A stretch of DNA of 64,000 bases from Rhizobacter sp. AJA081-3 (lineage in GTDB: Bacteria; Pseudomonadota; Gammaproteobacteria; Burkholderiales; Burkholderiaceae_C), in NCBI RefSeq assembly GCF_017795745.1, contig NZ_CP059067.1:1674001-1738000 (forward strand), written 5' to 3'. A model generated the notes under the pieces. That model had not been told where the DNA came from. It did no database searches and was given only the letters and a program-made list of their open reading frames with translations. This document shows positions 55,318 through 64,000 of this stretch, in pieces. Positions within the stretch are counted from its first letter, which is position 1. Every line of letters starts with the position of its first letter. The position numbers and the translations under genes were made by a program.

Positions 55318-57642
55318 ATGATCGAAATCGAACTCGACGGCAAGAAGGTGGAGGTGCTGGAAGGCAGCGTGATCATGCACGCCGCCGAGAAGGCCGGTAC
55401 TTACATCCCGCACTTCTGCTACCACAAGAAGCTCTCGATCGCGGCCAATTGCCGCATGTGCCTGGTCGACATCGAGAAGGCGCCCAAGCCCATGCCCGCC
55501 TGCGCCACGCCGGTGACGCAAGGCATGATCGTTCGCACCAAGAGCGACAAGGCGATCAAGGCCCAGCAATCGGTGATGGAGTTCCTTCTCATCAACCACC
55601 CGCTGGACTGCCCGATCTGCGACCAGGGCGGCGAGTGCCAGCTGCAGGATCTGGCCGTCGGCTACGGCGCCTCGTCGTCGCGCTACACCGAAGAGAAGCG
55701 AGTCGTCTTCCACAAGAACGTCGGCCCGCTGATCTCGATGGAAGAGATGAGCCGCTGCATCCACTGCACGCGCTGCGTGCGCTTCGGCCAGGAAGTGGCC
55801 GGGGTGATGGAGCTCGGCATGATCCACCGCGGCGAGCATTCGGAGATCACCACCATCGTCGGCGAGACGATCGACTCCGAGCTGTCGGGCAACATGATCG
55901 ACATCTGCCCGGTCGGCGCGCTGACCAGCAAGCCGTTCCGCTACAGCGCCCGCACCTGGGAGCTGTCGCGCCGCAAGAGCGTCAGCCCGCACGACGGAAC
56001 CGGCGCGAACCTGATCGTGCAGGTCAAGAACAACAAGGTGATGCGCGTCGTTCCGCTCGAGAACGAAGACGTCAACGAATGCTGGATCGCCGACCGCGAC
56101 CGTTTCTCGTACGAAGCGCTCAACGGCGACGAGCGCCTGACCGCGCCCATGCTCAAGCAGGGCGGCCAGTGGAAGACGGTCGACTGGACCACCGCGCTGG
56201 AGTACGTGGCGCGCGGCCTCACGCAGATCAAGGTCGACCACGGCCCCGCCGCGATCGGCGCGCTGGGCTCTGCGCACGCCACCGTCGAAGAGTTGCACCT
56301 GCTGGCCAAGGTGGCGCGCGGCCTGGGCAGCGAGAACATCGATCACCGCACCCGCCACGCCGATTTCGCCAACACCGCGGCGCCGGGCAAGGCGCGCTGG
56401 CTCGGCCTCCCGGTGGCGGCACTGTCGGGCCTGCAGCGTGTGCTGGTGGTCGGAAGCTTCCTGCGCAAGGACCATCCCCTGTTCGCCCAGCGCATCCGCC
56501 AGGCGGCGCGCAAGGGTGCGCAGGTGCACAGCCTGCATGCGCTGCGCGACGACTGGCTGATGCCGATGGGCACGCAGCTCACCGCCGCACCCTCGGCCTG
56601 GTTGCAGTCGCTGGCCGACGTGGCCGCCGCCGTGGCCGCTGCCAAGGGCACGAACGCACCTCTGGCTGGCAACGCCAATGCCGCGGCGAAGGCCATCGCC
56701 GACTCGCTGCTCAGCGGCGAGCGCAAGGCCGTGCTGCTGGGCAATGCCGCCGCGCAGCACCCGCAGGCCGGCGCGCTGCTCGCCCTGGCGCAATGGATCG
56801 GCGCACAGACCGGCGCGTCGGTGGGCTACCTGGGCGAAGCGGCCAACACGGTGGGCGCCCAACTCGTCAACGCCCTGCCGGGCAGTGGCGGGCTGAACGC
56901 CGGCCAGATGCTCGCCACGGCGCAGCTGAAGGCCGTGCTGCTGCTCGATGTCGAGCCGCGCTTCGACGCCGCCGATCCGAGCGCTGCCTTCGCCGCACTG
57001 CAGGGTGCGGAGATGGTGGTGGCGCTCAGCGCCTTCAAGAACGCCTCGCTCGACCTGGCCGACGTGCTGCTGCCGATCGCGCCCTTCACCGAGACCTCCG
57101 GCACCTTCGTCAATGCCGAAGGCCGCGCACAAAGCTTCCATGGCGTCGTCAAGCCGCTGGGCGAGGCGCGCCCGGCCTGGAAGGTGTTGCGCGTGCTGGG
57201 CAACATGCTCGGCCTCGCGGGTTTCGATTTCGAGACTTCCGAAGACGTCCGCGCGCAAGCGCTGGGCGACGTCGCCACGATCGCCGCGCGCCTGGACAAC
57301 GGCGGCTCGGTCGCCGTGTCGGCACCTGCCGCCGCCTCCGGCCTGCAGCGCATTGCCGACGTACCGATCTACAGCGCCGATCCGCTGGTGCGCCGAGCGC
57401 CATCGCTGCAGCAGACCGCCGACGCCCGTGCGCCGCAGGCCAGCCTGCCGCAGGCGCTGTGGTCGCGCCTGGGCCTGGCCACCGGTGACCGTGTGCGCGT
57501 GGCGCAGGGCGCGCAGCAGGCCGTGTTGCCGGCGCGCCTGGACGAATCGCTGGCTGCCGACACCGTGCGCGTTCCGGCCGGCCATGCCGATACCGCGACC
57601 CTCGGCGCCATGTTCGGCGCTGTCACGGTCGAGAAAGCCTGA
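55318..57642 (+). CDS. nuoG: NADH-quinone oxidoreductase subunit G
   Basis: 774 aa, the large Fe-S subunit. An N-terminal [2Fe-2S] domain ([15 protein letters not shown]), the His/Cys cluster N5 region ([14 protein letters not shown]), two 4Fe-4S sites ([12 protein letters not shown] and [13 protein letters not shown]) and a C-terminal molybdopterin-oxidoreductase-like domain without cofactor follow in order. Ends eight bases before nuoH. Confidence 0.97.
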   Translation: MIEIELDGKKVEVLEGSVIMHAAEKAGTYIPHFCYHKKLSIAANCRMCLVDIEKAPKPMPACATPVTQGMIVRTKSDKAIKAQQSVMEFLLINHPLDCPICDQGGECQLQDLAVGYGASSSRYTEEKRVVFHKNVGPLISMEEMSRCIHCTRCVRFGQEVAGVMELGMIHRGEHSEITTIVGETIDSELSGNMIDICPVGALTSKPFRYSARTWELSRRKSVSPHDGTGANLIVQVKNNKVMRVVPLENEDVNECWIADRDRFSYEALNGDERLTAPMLKQGGQWKTVDWTTALEYVARGLTQIKVDHGPAAIGALGSAHATVEELHLLAKVARGLGSENIDHRTRHADFANTAAPGKARWLGLPVAALSGLQRVLVVGSFLRKDHPLFAQRIRQAARKGAQVHSLHALRDDWLMPMGTQLTAAPSAWLQSLADVAAAVAAAKGTNAPLAGNANAAAKAIADSLLSGERKAVLLGNAAAQHPQAGALLALAQWIGAQTGASVGYLGEAANTVGAQLVNALPGSGGLNAGQMLATAQLKAVLLLDVEPRFDAADPSAAFAALQGAEMVVALSAFKNASLDLADVLLPIAPFTETSGTFVNAEGRAQSFHGVVKPLGEARPAWKVLRVLGNMLGLAGFDFETSEDVRAQALGDVATIAARLDNGGSVAVSAPAAASGLQRIADVPIYSADPLVRRAPSLQQTADARAPQASLPQALWSRLGLATGDRVRVAQGAQQAVLPARLDESLAADTVRVPAGHADTATLGAMFGAVTVEKA

Positions 57643-57650
57643 GTCGCACG

Positions 57651-58715
57651 ATGCTCGATACCGTCACCACCTACGGCTCCTCGCTGCTCGGCCCGTTCTG
57701 GCCGGTCGTCTGGACGCTCGTGAAGATCGTCGTGCTGGTCCTGCCGCTGATGGGCTGCGTCGCCTACCTCACGCTGTGGGAGCGCAAGGCCATCGGCTGG
57801 AGCCAGGTCCGCCCCGGCCCCAACCGCGTGGGCCCCCTGGGGCTGCTGCAGCCGATCGCCGATGCGGTGAAGTTGATCTTCAAGGAAGTCATCCTGCCGA
57901 CGGCGGCGAACAGAGGCCTGTTCTTCCTCGGCCCGGTGATGACCATCATGCCGGCGCTCGCCGCGTGGGCGGTCGTGCCCTTCGGCCCTGAGGTTGCGCT
58001 GGCCAACGTGAACGCCGGCTTGCTGCTCCTGATCGCCATCACCTCGATGGAGGTCTACGGCGTGATCATCGCCGGCTGGGCATCGAACTCGAAGTACGCT
58101 TTCCTCGGCGCGCTGCGCGCGTCGGCGCAGATGGTCTCGTACGAGATCGCGATGGGCTTCGCGCTCGTCGTCGTGCTGATGGTCTCGGCCTCGCTGAACC
58201 TGAGCGACATCGTCATGGGCCAGAGCCGCGGCCGCTTCGCCGACATCGGCCTGACCTTCCTGTCCTGGAACTGGCTGCCGCTGCTGCCGATCTTCGTGGT
58301 CTACGTGATCTCCGGCATCGCCGAGACCAACCGCCACCCGTTCGACGTGGTCGAAGGCGAATCGGAGATCGTCGCCGGCCACATGGTCGAGTACTCGGGC
58401 ATGTCCTTCGCGATGTTCTTCCTCGCCGAGTACGCGAACATCATCCTCGTCTCGATGCTGGCCTCGCTGCTGTTCCTCGGCGGCTGGCTGTCGCCGATCG
58501 ACAGCGCGCTGTTCACCTGGATCCCGGGCTGGATCTGGCTTGGCCTGAAGGTCTTCGTGATGTGCACGCTGTTCCTGTGGGTGCGGGCGAGCTTCCCGCG
58601 CTACCGCTACGACCAGATCATGCGCCTGGGCTGGAAGATCTTCATCCCGGTGACGCTGGTGTGGCTGGTGGTGGTGGGGCTGTGGATCCAGTCCCCCTGG
58701 AACATCTGGAAATAA
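57651..58715 (+). CDS. nuoH: NADH-quinone oxidoreductase subunit H
   Basis: 354 aa with about eight membrane segments; it forms the quinone chamber with NuoB and NuoD. The conserved [21 protein letters not shown] near 45-65 and the charged loop [31 protein letters not shown] are intact. Confidence 0.98.
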   Translation: MLDTVTTYGSSLLGPFWPVVWTLVKIVVLVLPLMGCVAYLTLWERKAIGWSQVRPGPNRVGPLGLLQPIADAVKLIFKEVILPTAANRGLFFLGPVMTIMPALAAWAVVPFGPEVALANVNAGLLLLIAITSMEVYGVIIAGWASNSKYAFLGALRASAQMVSYEIAMGFALVVVLMVSASLNLSDIVMGQSRGRFADIGLTFLSWNWLPLLPIFVVYVISGIAETNRHPFDVVEGESEIVAGHMVEYSGMSFAMFFLAEYANIILVSMLASLLFLGGWLSPIDSALFTWIPGWIWLGLKVFVMCTLFLWVRASFPRYRYDQIMRLGWKIFIPVTLVWLVVVGLWIQSPWNIWK

Positions 58716-58734
58716 CGGGAAGCAGGCAGGCACC

Positions 58735-59232
58735 ATGGCATCCGCTTCGACCCTCAAGGACTTCGTCTCCAGCTTCTTCCTGCTGGAACTGCTCAAGGGC
58801 TTCAAGCTCACGGGGCGGCATTTCTTCCAGCGCAAGATCACCGTGCAGTTTCCGGAAGAGAAGACGCCGCTGTCGCCGCGCTTCCGCGGCCTGCACGCGC
58901 TGCGCCGCTACGAGAACGGCGAAGAGCGCTGCATCGCCTGCAAGCTGTGCGAGGCGGTGTGCCCGGCGATGGCGATCACCATCGAGTCCGACGTGCGCGA
59001 CGACGGCTCGCGCCGCACCACGCGCTACGACATCGACCTGACCAAGTGCATCTTCTGCGGCTTCTGCGAAGAGAGCTGCCCGGTCGATTCGATCGTCGAG
59101 ACGCACATCTTCGAGTACCACGGCGAGAAGCGCGGCGACCTGTATTTCACCAAGGACATGCTGCTCGCGGTGGGCGACCGCTACGAGCGCGAGATCGCGG
59201 CCACCAAGGAGGCGGACGCCAAGTACCGCTGA
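58735..59232 (+). CDS. nuoI: NADH-quinone oxidoreductase subunit I
   Basis: 165 aa ferredoxin-like subunit of the peripheral arm with two [4Fe-4S] clusters (N6a, N6b): [16 protein letters not shown] and [16 protein letters not shown]. An N-terminal amphipathic helix (about 5-25) anchors it to the membrane surface. Confidence 0.98.
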   Translation: MASASTLKDFVSSFFLLELLKGFKLTGRHFFQRKITVQFPEEKTPLSPRFRGLHALRRYENGEERCIACKLCEAVCPAMAITIESDVRDDGSRRTTRYDIDLTKCIFCGFCEESCPVDSIVETHIFEYHGEKRGDLYFTKDMLLAVGDRYEREIAATKEADAKYR

Positions 59233-59271
59233 CCGCTCCGGCGGTCGGCCTTCGCGGGCTGCAAGAAAAAC

Positions 59272-59907
59272 ATGGATACCACCACCGCGCTCTTCTACGT
59301 CTTCTCGGCCGTGCTGCTGTTTGCCGCGTTCCGCGTCATCACCGCACGCACGCCGGTGTACGCCGTGCTCTACCTCGTGCTGGCCTTCTTCAATGCGGCC
59401 TGCGTGTGGATGCTGCTGCGTGCCGAGTTCCTCGCCATCGCGCTCGTGCTCGTCTACGTGGGGGCGGTGATGGTGCTGTTCCTGTTCGTCGTGATGATGC
59501 TCGACATGAACACCGACTCGCTGCGCGAGGGCTTCTGGAAGCACTTCCCGCTGGCCGGGCTGATCGGCGTGGTCATCGCGCTGGAGATGGCGCTGGTGCT
59601 GATCCCCGGTTTCGACGTGCGCAGCGCGCCGGTGGCCGACGCCGTTGCGCTCAAGATGGGCAACACCAAGCTGCTGGGCATCGAGATCTACACGAAGTAC
59701 CTGTACCCGCTGCAGATCGCCGCGGTGGTGCTGCTGGTGGCGATCGTGGCCGCGATCGCGCTGACGCTGCGCCGCCGCAAGGACTCGAAATACCAGGATC
59801 CGGCCGAGCAGGTGCGGGCCAAGAAGGCGGACCGCGTCCGCATCGTGCAGATGAAGGCGACGGTGGAAGTTCCCGCACCGGCCGCTCCCGCGGGAGAGCA
59901 GAAATGA
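59272..59907 (+). CDS. nuoJ: NADH-quinone oxidoreductase subunit J
   Basis: 211 aa with five membrane segments and the conserved third helix [23 protein letters not shown] charged C-terminal tail with an Ala/Pro-rich end is longer than in E. coli. It overlaps nuoK by four bases. Part of the proton-transfer core. Confidence 0.96.
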   Translation: MDTTTALFYVFSAVLLFAAFRVITARTPVYAVLYLVLAFFNAACVWMLLRAEFLAIALVLVYVGAVMVLFLFVVMMLDMNTDSLREGFWKHFPLAGLIGVVIALEMALVLIPGFDVRSAPVADAVALKMGNTKLLGIEIYTKYLYPLQIAAVVLLVAIVAAIALTLRRRKDSKYQDPAEQVRAKKADRVRIVQMKATVEVPAPAAPAGEQK

Positions 59908-60221
59908 TCCTCGGCCCGGTGACGCTCGGCCACTACCTGTCGCTCGGCGCGATCCTGTTCGCACTGTCGGTGATCGGCATCTTCCTGAACCGCAAGAACC
60001 TGATCGTGCTGCTGATGGCCATCGAGCTGATGCTGCTGGCGGTCAACCTGAACTTCGTGGCCTTCTCGCATTATCTGGGCGACATGGCGGGCCAGGTGTT
60101 CGTGTTCTTCATCCTCACCGTGGCGGCGGCCGAGTCGGCCATCGGCCTGGCGATCCTGGTGGTGCTGTTCCGCAACCGCTCCACGATCAACGTCGACGAG
60201 CTCGACTCGCTCAAGGGTTGA
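59904..60221 (+). CDS. nuoK: NADH-quinone oxidoreductase subunit K
   Basis: 105 aa, three membrane segments, with conserved membrane glutamates in [14 protein letters not shown] and [13 protein letters not shown] that take part in proton movement. The start at 59904 (ATGATCCTC) overlaps the nuoJ stop. Confidence 0.97.
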   Translation: MILGPVTLGHYLSLGAILFALSVIGIFLNRKNLIVLLMAIELMLLAVNLNFVAFSHYLGDMAGQVFVFFILTVAAAESAIGLAILVVLFRNRSTINVDELDSLKG

Positions 60222-60228
60222 GGCCTCC

Positions 60229-62250
60229 ATGTCCGCAGCATTGAACCCCAACCTCCTGCTGGCGATTCCGCTGGCGCCGCTGGTCGGCGCCGTCGTCGCC
60301 GGACTGTTCGGCAAGACCGTCGGCCGGCGCGGCGCGCACAGCATCACCATCCTGGGCGTGCTGATCGCCTTCATCCTCTCGGCGATGGTGCTCAAGTCGG
60401 TCGCTGTCGACAGCGCGCGCTTCAATTCCACCGTGTACGAGTGGATGGTGCTCGGTGGCCTGAAGATGGAGATCGGCTTCCTGATCGACGGCCTGTCCGC
60501 GATGATGATGTGCGTGGTGACCTTCGTGTCGCTGATGGTGCACATCTACACCATCGGCTACATGGAAGAAGACCCCGGCTACCAGCGCTTCTTCAGCTAC
60601 ATCTCGCTGTTCACCTTCTCGATGCTGATGCTCGTGATGAGCAACAACTTCCTGCAGCTGTTCTTCGGCTGGGAGGCGGTGGGCCTGGTGAGCTACCTGC
60701 TGATCGGCTTCTGGTACACCAAGCCGACGGCGATCTTCGCGAACATGAAGGCCTTCCTCGTCAACCGGGTCGGCGACTTCGGCTTCATCCTGGGCATCGG
60801 CCTGATCGTCACCTACGCCGGTACGCTGAACTACGGCGAAGCCTTCGCTCGCGGCCCCGAGATGGCCAAGCTGATGCTGCCCGGCACTGGCTGGATGCTG
60901 ATCACGGTGACCTGCATCTGCCTGTTCATCGGCGCCATGGGCAAGAGCGCGCAGTTCCCGCTGCACGTGTGGCTGCCCGACTCGATGGAGGGCCCGACGC
61001 CGATCTCCGCGCTGATCCACGCGGCGACCATGGTGACGGCCGGCATCTTCATGGTGGCGCGCATGTCGCCGCTGTTCGAGCTGTCGGATACCGCGCTGAG
61101 CTTCATCCTGGTGATCGGCGCGATCACGGCGCTGTTCATGGGGTTCCTGGGCATCATCCAGAACGACATCAAGCGTGTCGTCGCGTACTCCACGCTGTCG
61201 CAGCTGGGCTACATGACGGTGGCGCTGGGCGCCTCGGCCTACTCGGTGGCGGTGTTCCACCTGATGACGCATGCCTTCTTCAAGGCGCTGCTGTTCCTGG
61301 CCGCCGGCTCGGTGATCATCGGCATGCACCACGACCAGGACATCCGCAACATGGGCGGCCTGCGCAAGTACATGCCCATCACCTGGATCACCTCGCTGCT
61401 GGGTTCGCTGGCGCTGATCGGCACGCCGCTGTTCGCCGGCTTCTACAGCAAGGACAGCATCATCGAGGCGGTGCACGCCTCGCACCTGCCGGGCGCGGGC
61501 TTCGCCTACTTCGCGGTGATCGTCGGCGTGTTCGTCACGGCCTTCTATTCGTTCCGGATGTACTTCCTCGTCTTCCACGGCAAGGAGCGCTTCCACCACA
61601 AGCCCTTCCCGGGCGAGCACGACCACCATGACGACCATGGCGAGCATCACGATCCGCATGAGTCACCCTGGGTGGTGACGGCGCCGCTGATCCTGCTGGC
61701 AGTTCCCTCGGTGGTGATCGGTTACCTGACGATCCAGCCGATGCTGTTCGGCGAGCTGTTCTCCGACTCGATCTTCGTCAACATCGAGCGCCACGGGGCG
61801 ATGGCCGAGCTGGCCAAGGGCTTCCACGGTGCGCTGGCCATGGCGATGCACGGCCTGAGCACGCTGCCTTTCTGGCTGGCGCTGGGCGGCGTGGTCACGG
61901 CCTATGTGTTCTACATGGTCAAGCCGGAGATCCCGGCGGCCTTCGCGCGCATCTTCAGCCCGGTGGTGCGCGTGCTCGAGAACAAGTACTACATGGACTG
62001 GATCAACGAGACGCTGCTGGCACCGGCGGCGCGCGGCCTGGGCCGCGGCCTGTGGAAGGGCGGCGATGTCGGCTTCATCGATGGCATCGTGATCAATGGC
62101 TCGGCCCGTGCGGTGGGCAGCCTGGCGGCCGTCACGCGCTACTTCCAGACCGGCTACCTCTACTGGTATGCGCTGGTCATGATCGTGGGTGTCATCGGCC
62201 TGATGACCTGGCAGTTGTGGCCCTACCTGGGCACCCTGATCGCCAAGTAG
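60229..62250 (+). CDS. nuoL: NADH-quinone oxidoreductase subunit L
   Basis: 673 aa antiporter-like proton-pumping subunit. About 14 core membrane helices are followed by the long lateral helix and terminal anchor. GWEAVGLVSYLLIGFW (key Glu), the discontinuous-helix region around SAQFPLHVWLPDSMEGPTPISALIHAATMV (key Lys/His nearby) and HAFFKALLFL are conserved. A His/Asp-rich loop (HDHHDDHGEHHDPHE, about residues 464-478) lies on the surface between helices. Confidence 0.98.
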   Translation: MSAALNPNLLLAIPLAPLVGAVVAGLFGKTVGRRGAHSITILGVLIAFILSAMVLKSVAVDSARFNSTVYEWMVLGGLKMEIGFLIDGLSAMMMCVVTFVSLMVHIYTIGYMEEDPGYQRFFSYISLFTFSMLMLVMSNNFLQLFFGWEAVGLVSYLLIGFWYTKPTAIFANMKAFLVNRVGDFGFILGIGLIVTYAGTLNYGEAFARGPEMAKLMLPGTGWMLITVTCICLFIGAMGKSAQFPLHVWLPDSMEGPTPISALIHAATMVTAGIFMVARMSPLFELSDTALSFILVIGAITALFMGFLGIIQNDIKRVVAYSTLSQLGYMTVALGASAYSVAVFHLMTHAFFKALLFLAAGSVIIGMHHDQDIRNMGGLRKYMPITWITSLLGSLALIGTPLFAGFYSKDSIIEAVHASHLPGAGFAYFAVIVGVFVTAFYSFRMYFLVFHGKERFHHKPFPGEHDHHDDHGEHHDPHESPWVVTAPLILLAVPSVVIGYLTIQPMLFGELFSDSIFVNIERHGAMAELAKGFHGALAMAMHGLSTLPFWLALGGVVTAYVFYMVKPEIPAAFARIFSPVVRVLENKYYMDWINETLLAPAARGLGRGLWKGGDVGFIDGIVINGSARAVGSLAAVTRYFQTGYLYWYALVMIVGVIGLMTWQLWPYLGTLIAK

Positions 62251-62274
62251 CGATCAGGCACGGAGAACAAGAAC

Positions 62275-63753
62275 ATGGGTTTGCTGAGCCTTGCCATCTG
62301 GCTGCCGATCGCCTGCGGCGTCCTGCTGCTGGCCATCGGGCGCGACGACAAAGCCGACGCGGTGCGCTGGGTGGCGCTGATCGGTTCGCTGATCAGCTTC
62401 CTCGTCACGCTGCCGCTGATCACCGGTTTCGACACGGGCACGGCGGCGATGCAGTTCACCGAGACGCTGCCCTGGATCGAGCGCTTCAACGTGAAGTACG
62501 CGCTCGGCGTCGACGGCCTGTCGGTGTGGTTCGTGCCGCTGACGGCCTTCATCACCGTGATCGTGGTGATCTCGGCCTGGGAGGTCATCACCGACCGCGT
62601 CAACCAGTACATGGGCGCGTTCATGATCCTCTCCGGCATCATGGTCGGCGTGTTCAGCGCGCTCGACGGACTGCTGTTCTACGTGTTCTTCGAAGCCACG
62701 CTGATCCCGATGTACATCATCATCGGCATCTGGGGTGGTCCGCGGCGTGTCTACGCGGCCTTCAAGTTCTTCCTGTACACGCTGGCCGGCTCGCTGCTGA
62801 TGCTGGTGGCGCTGGTCTACCTCTACTACAAGTCGGGCGGCAGCTTCGACATCCTGGCCTGGCACAAGCTGCCGTTGCCGGCGAGCGCGCAGACCCTGCT
62901 CTTCTTCGCCTTCTTCCTCGCCTTCGCGGTGAAGGTGCCGATGTGGCCGGTGCACACCTGGCTGCCGGACGCCCACGTCGAGGCGCCCACCGGCGGTTCG
63001 GTGGTGCTGGCGGCGATCATGCTCAAGCTCGGCGCCTACGGCTTCCTGCGCTTCTCGCTGCCGATCGCGCCGGACGCGAGCCGCCAGTGGGACTGGTTCA
63101 TCATCGCCCTGAGCCTGATCGCGGTGATCTACATCGGCCTGGTGGCGCTGGTGCAGCAGGACATGAAGAAGTTGGTGGCGTACTCGTCCATCGCCCACAT
63201 GGGCTTCTGCACGCTGGGCTTCTTCATCTTCAGCGAGCTGGGCATGTCCGGCGGCATCGTGCAGATGGTCTCGCACGGCTTCATCTCGGGCGCCATGTTC
63301 CTGTGCATCGGCGTGCTCTACGACAGGGTGCATTCGCGCGAGATCGCGGCTTACGGCGGCGTGGTCAACACCATGCCCAAGTTCGCTGCCTTCGCGGTGT
63401 TCTTCGCGATGGCCAACAGCGGCCTGCCCGGCACCAGCGGCTTCATCGGCGAATGGATGGTCATTCTCGGCACGGTGAAGGCCGGCTTCTGGCTGGCCAT
63501 GCTCGCGGCCACGGCGCTGATCTTCGGCGCGGCCTACAACCTGTGGATGGTCAAGCGCGTCTACTTCGGCCCGGTGGCCAACGACCACGTCAAGGCGCTC
63601 ACCGACCTGAACGGCCGAGAGTTCCTGATGATGGCCGTGCTCGCCGTCGCGGTGCTCTGGATGGGCGTGTATCCGAAGCCCTTCACCGACGTGATGCACG
63701 TCTCGGTGACCGAACTGCTCAAGCACGTGGCGCAATCCAAGCTGGTCCCCTGA
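62275..63753 (+). CDS. nuoM: NADH-quinone oxidoreductase subunit M
   Basis: 492 aa antiporter-like proton-pumping subunit with 14 membrane helices. FFEATLIPMYIIIGIWGG (key Glu), FAVKVPMWPVHTWLPDAHVEAPTGGSVVLAAIMLKLG and the SHGFISGAMFLCIG region are conserved. Starts 24 bp after nuoL. Confidence 0.98.
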   Translation: MGLLSLAIWLPIACGVLLLAIGRDDKADAVRWVALIGSLISFLVTLPLITGFDTGTAAMQFTETLPWIERFNVKYALGVDGLSVWFVPLTAFITVIVVISAWEVITDRVNQYMGAFMILSGIMVGVFSALDGLLFYVFFEATLIPMYIIIGIWGGPRRVYAAFKFFLYTLAGSLLMLVALVYLYYKSGGSFDILAWHKLPLPASAQTLLFFAFFLAFAVKVPMWPVHTWLPDAHVEAPTGGSVVLAAIMLKLGAYGFLRFSLPIAPDASRQWDWFIIALSLIAVIYIGLVALVQQDMKKLVAYSSIAHMGFCTLGFFIFSELGMSGGIVQMVSHGFISGAMFLCIGVLYDRVHSREIAAYGGVVNTMPKFAAFAVFFAMANSGLPGTSGFIGEWMVILGTVKAGFWLAMLAATALIFGAAYNLWMVKRVYFGPVANDHVKALTDLNGREFLMMAVLAVAVLWMGVYPKPFTDVMHVSVTELLKHVAQSKLVP

Positions 63754-63754
63754 C

Positions 63755-64000
63755 ATGAACGAGATGAACTGGCTCGCCATCGCCCCCGAGATCGTCCTGC
63801 TGGTCATGGCCTGCGTGGTCGCCCTGGTCGACCTGTGGGTCACGCACCCGCGGCGCACGCCCACCTACCTGCTGGCGCAAGCCTCGCTCGCTGCGGTCGC
63901 GCTGATGCACCTCTCGCTCTTCGACGCCGGCCAGACCTTCTACGCCGTGCAGCGCATGGTGGTCGCCGATCCGATGGGCCACCTGCTCGGCTTCTTCGCC
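63755..64000 (+). CDS. nuoN: NADH-quinone oxidoreductase subunit N (5' part, cut by window)
   Basis: The first 82 codons of the third antiporter-like subunit are present: MNEMNWLAIAPEIVLLVMACVV with the following membrane helices (about 8-26, 37-53). The ATG lies one base after the nuoM stop. The position as last gene of nuoA-N and the N-terminal pattern make the call secure although most of the protein is outside the window. Confidence 0.93.
   Translation, partial: MNEMNWLAIAPEIVLLVMACVVALVDLWVTHPRRTPTYLLAQASLAAVALMHLSLFDAGQTFYAVQRMVVADPMGHLLGFFA

Noticed and set aside
55045-57585. An 846-codon minus-strand frame opposite nuoG
   Set aside because: Antisense shadow of nuoG with biased composition and no domains.

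Overview
The window is GC-rich chromosomal DNA from a betaproteobacterium of the order Burkholderiales. The basis is gene content and order: secG, tRNA-Leu(GAG) and nuoA-N in a row, rpsO-pnp, an iscRSUA-hscBA-fdx cluster, zapA followed by 6S RNA and an EVE-domain gene, and an intracellular PHA depolymerase. The Rubrivivax/Leptothrix/Rhizobacter group is a reasonable guess, but this is inference from memory of gene order and not a database match. I see no insertion sequence, phage, CRISPR array or rRNA. Both ends cut a gene: a PaaG-like isomerase at the left and nuoN at the right.

Layout. 1-0.5 kb: PaaG-like enoyl-CoA hydratase/isomerase behind a TetR-type palindrome. 0.6-9.3 kb (minus): a nitrate/nitrite assimilation operon nirB-nirD-nasA-ybiB-cobA, then a membrane fatty acid hydroxylase. 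9.7-11.6 kb: a PAS protein with a broken GGDEF motif and a TauE/SafE permease. 11.8-17.5 kb (plus): an acyl-CoA ligase, a complete tripartite tricarboxylate transporter (tctCBA) and a ketopantoate-reductase-like gene. 17.5-24.3 kb (minus): FAA hydrolase, EVE protein, 6S RNA, zapA, a ZapB-like gene, a GAF protein, nth, an RnfB-like ferredoxin, phaZ and an aromatic/aspartate aminotransferase. 24.4-27 kb: uvrB and a low-molecular-weight phosphatase. 27-32.5 kb: the Isc iron-sulfur operon. 32.5-36.8 kb (minus): nitrate ABC transporter nrtABC, nasT and a small winged-helix gene. 37-42 kb: a LuxR-family regulator, a 55-aa double-glycine peptide, an HlyD-type adaptor and a C39-peptidase ABC exporter. 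42-50.5 kb: tsaD, an amino-acid-type binding protein, an aminotransferase, rpsO, pnp, a quinone oxidoreductase, tpiA and secG. 50.6-64 kb: tRNA-Leu and the complex I operon.

Two parts stand out. First, the two nitrate-assimilation transcription units, 26 kb apart, carry the same regulatory stack: NtrC-type dyads, a -24/-12 sigma-54 promoter, and a leader that opens with two hexaloop hairpins having A at loop position 1 and G at position 4, the known RNA target of ANTAR proteins such as the NasT encoded here. In the nrt leader this is followed by a hairpin with an eight-U tract just before the coding region, which is a complete antitermination device. In the nirB leader no U-tract terminator is visible; a 35-codon ORF with its own ribosome binding site lies there instead.

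Second, the LuxR-type regulator has no luxI partner in the window and has altered ligand-pocket residues. It lies next to a lux-box-like dyad. A second, very similar dyad sits about 43 bp upstream of the predicted start of a transcript for a 55-aa peptide. That peptide has a canonical double-glycine leader and a predicted mature part of only nine residues. The matching HlyD adaptor and peptidase-ABC exporter follow directly. This looks like a regulator-controlled peptide secretion cassette, and I know of no name for it.
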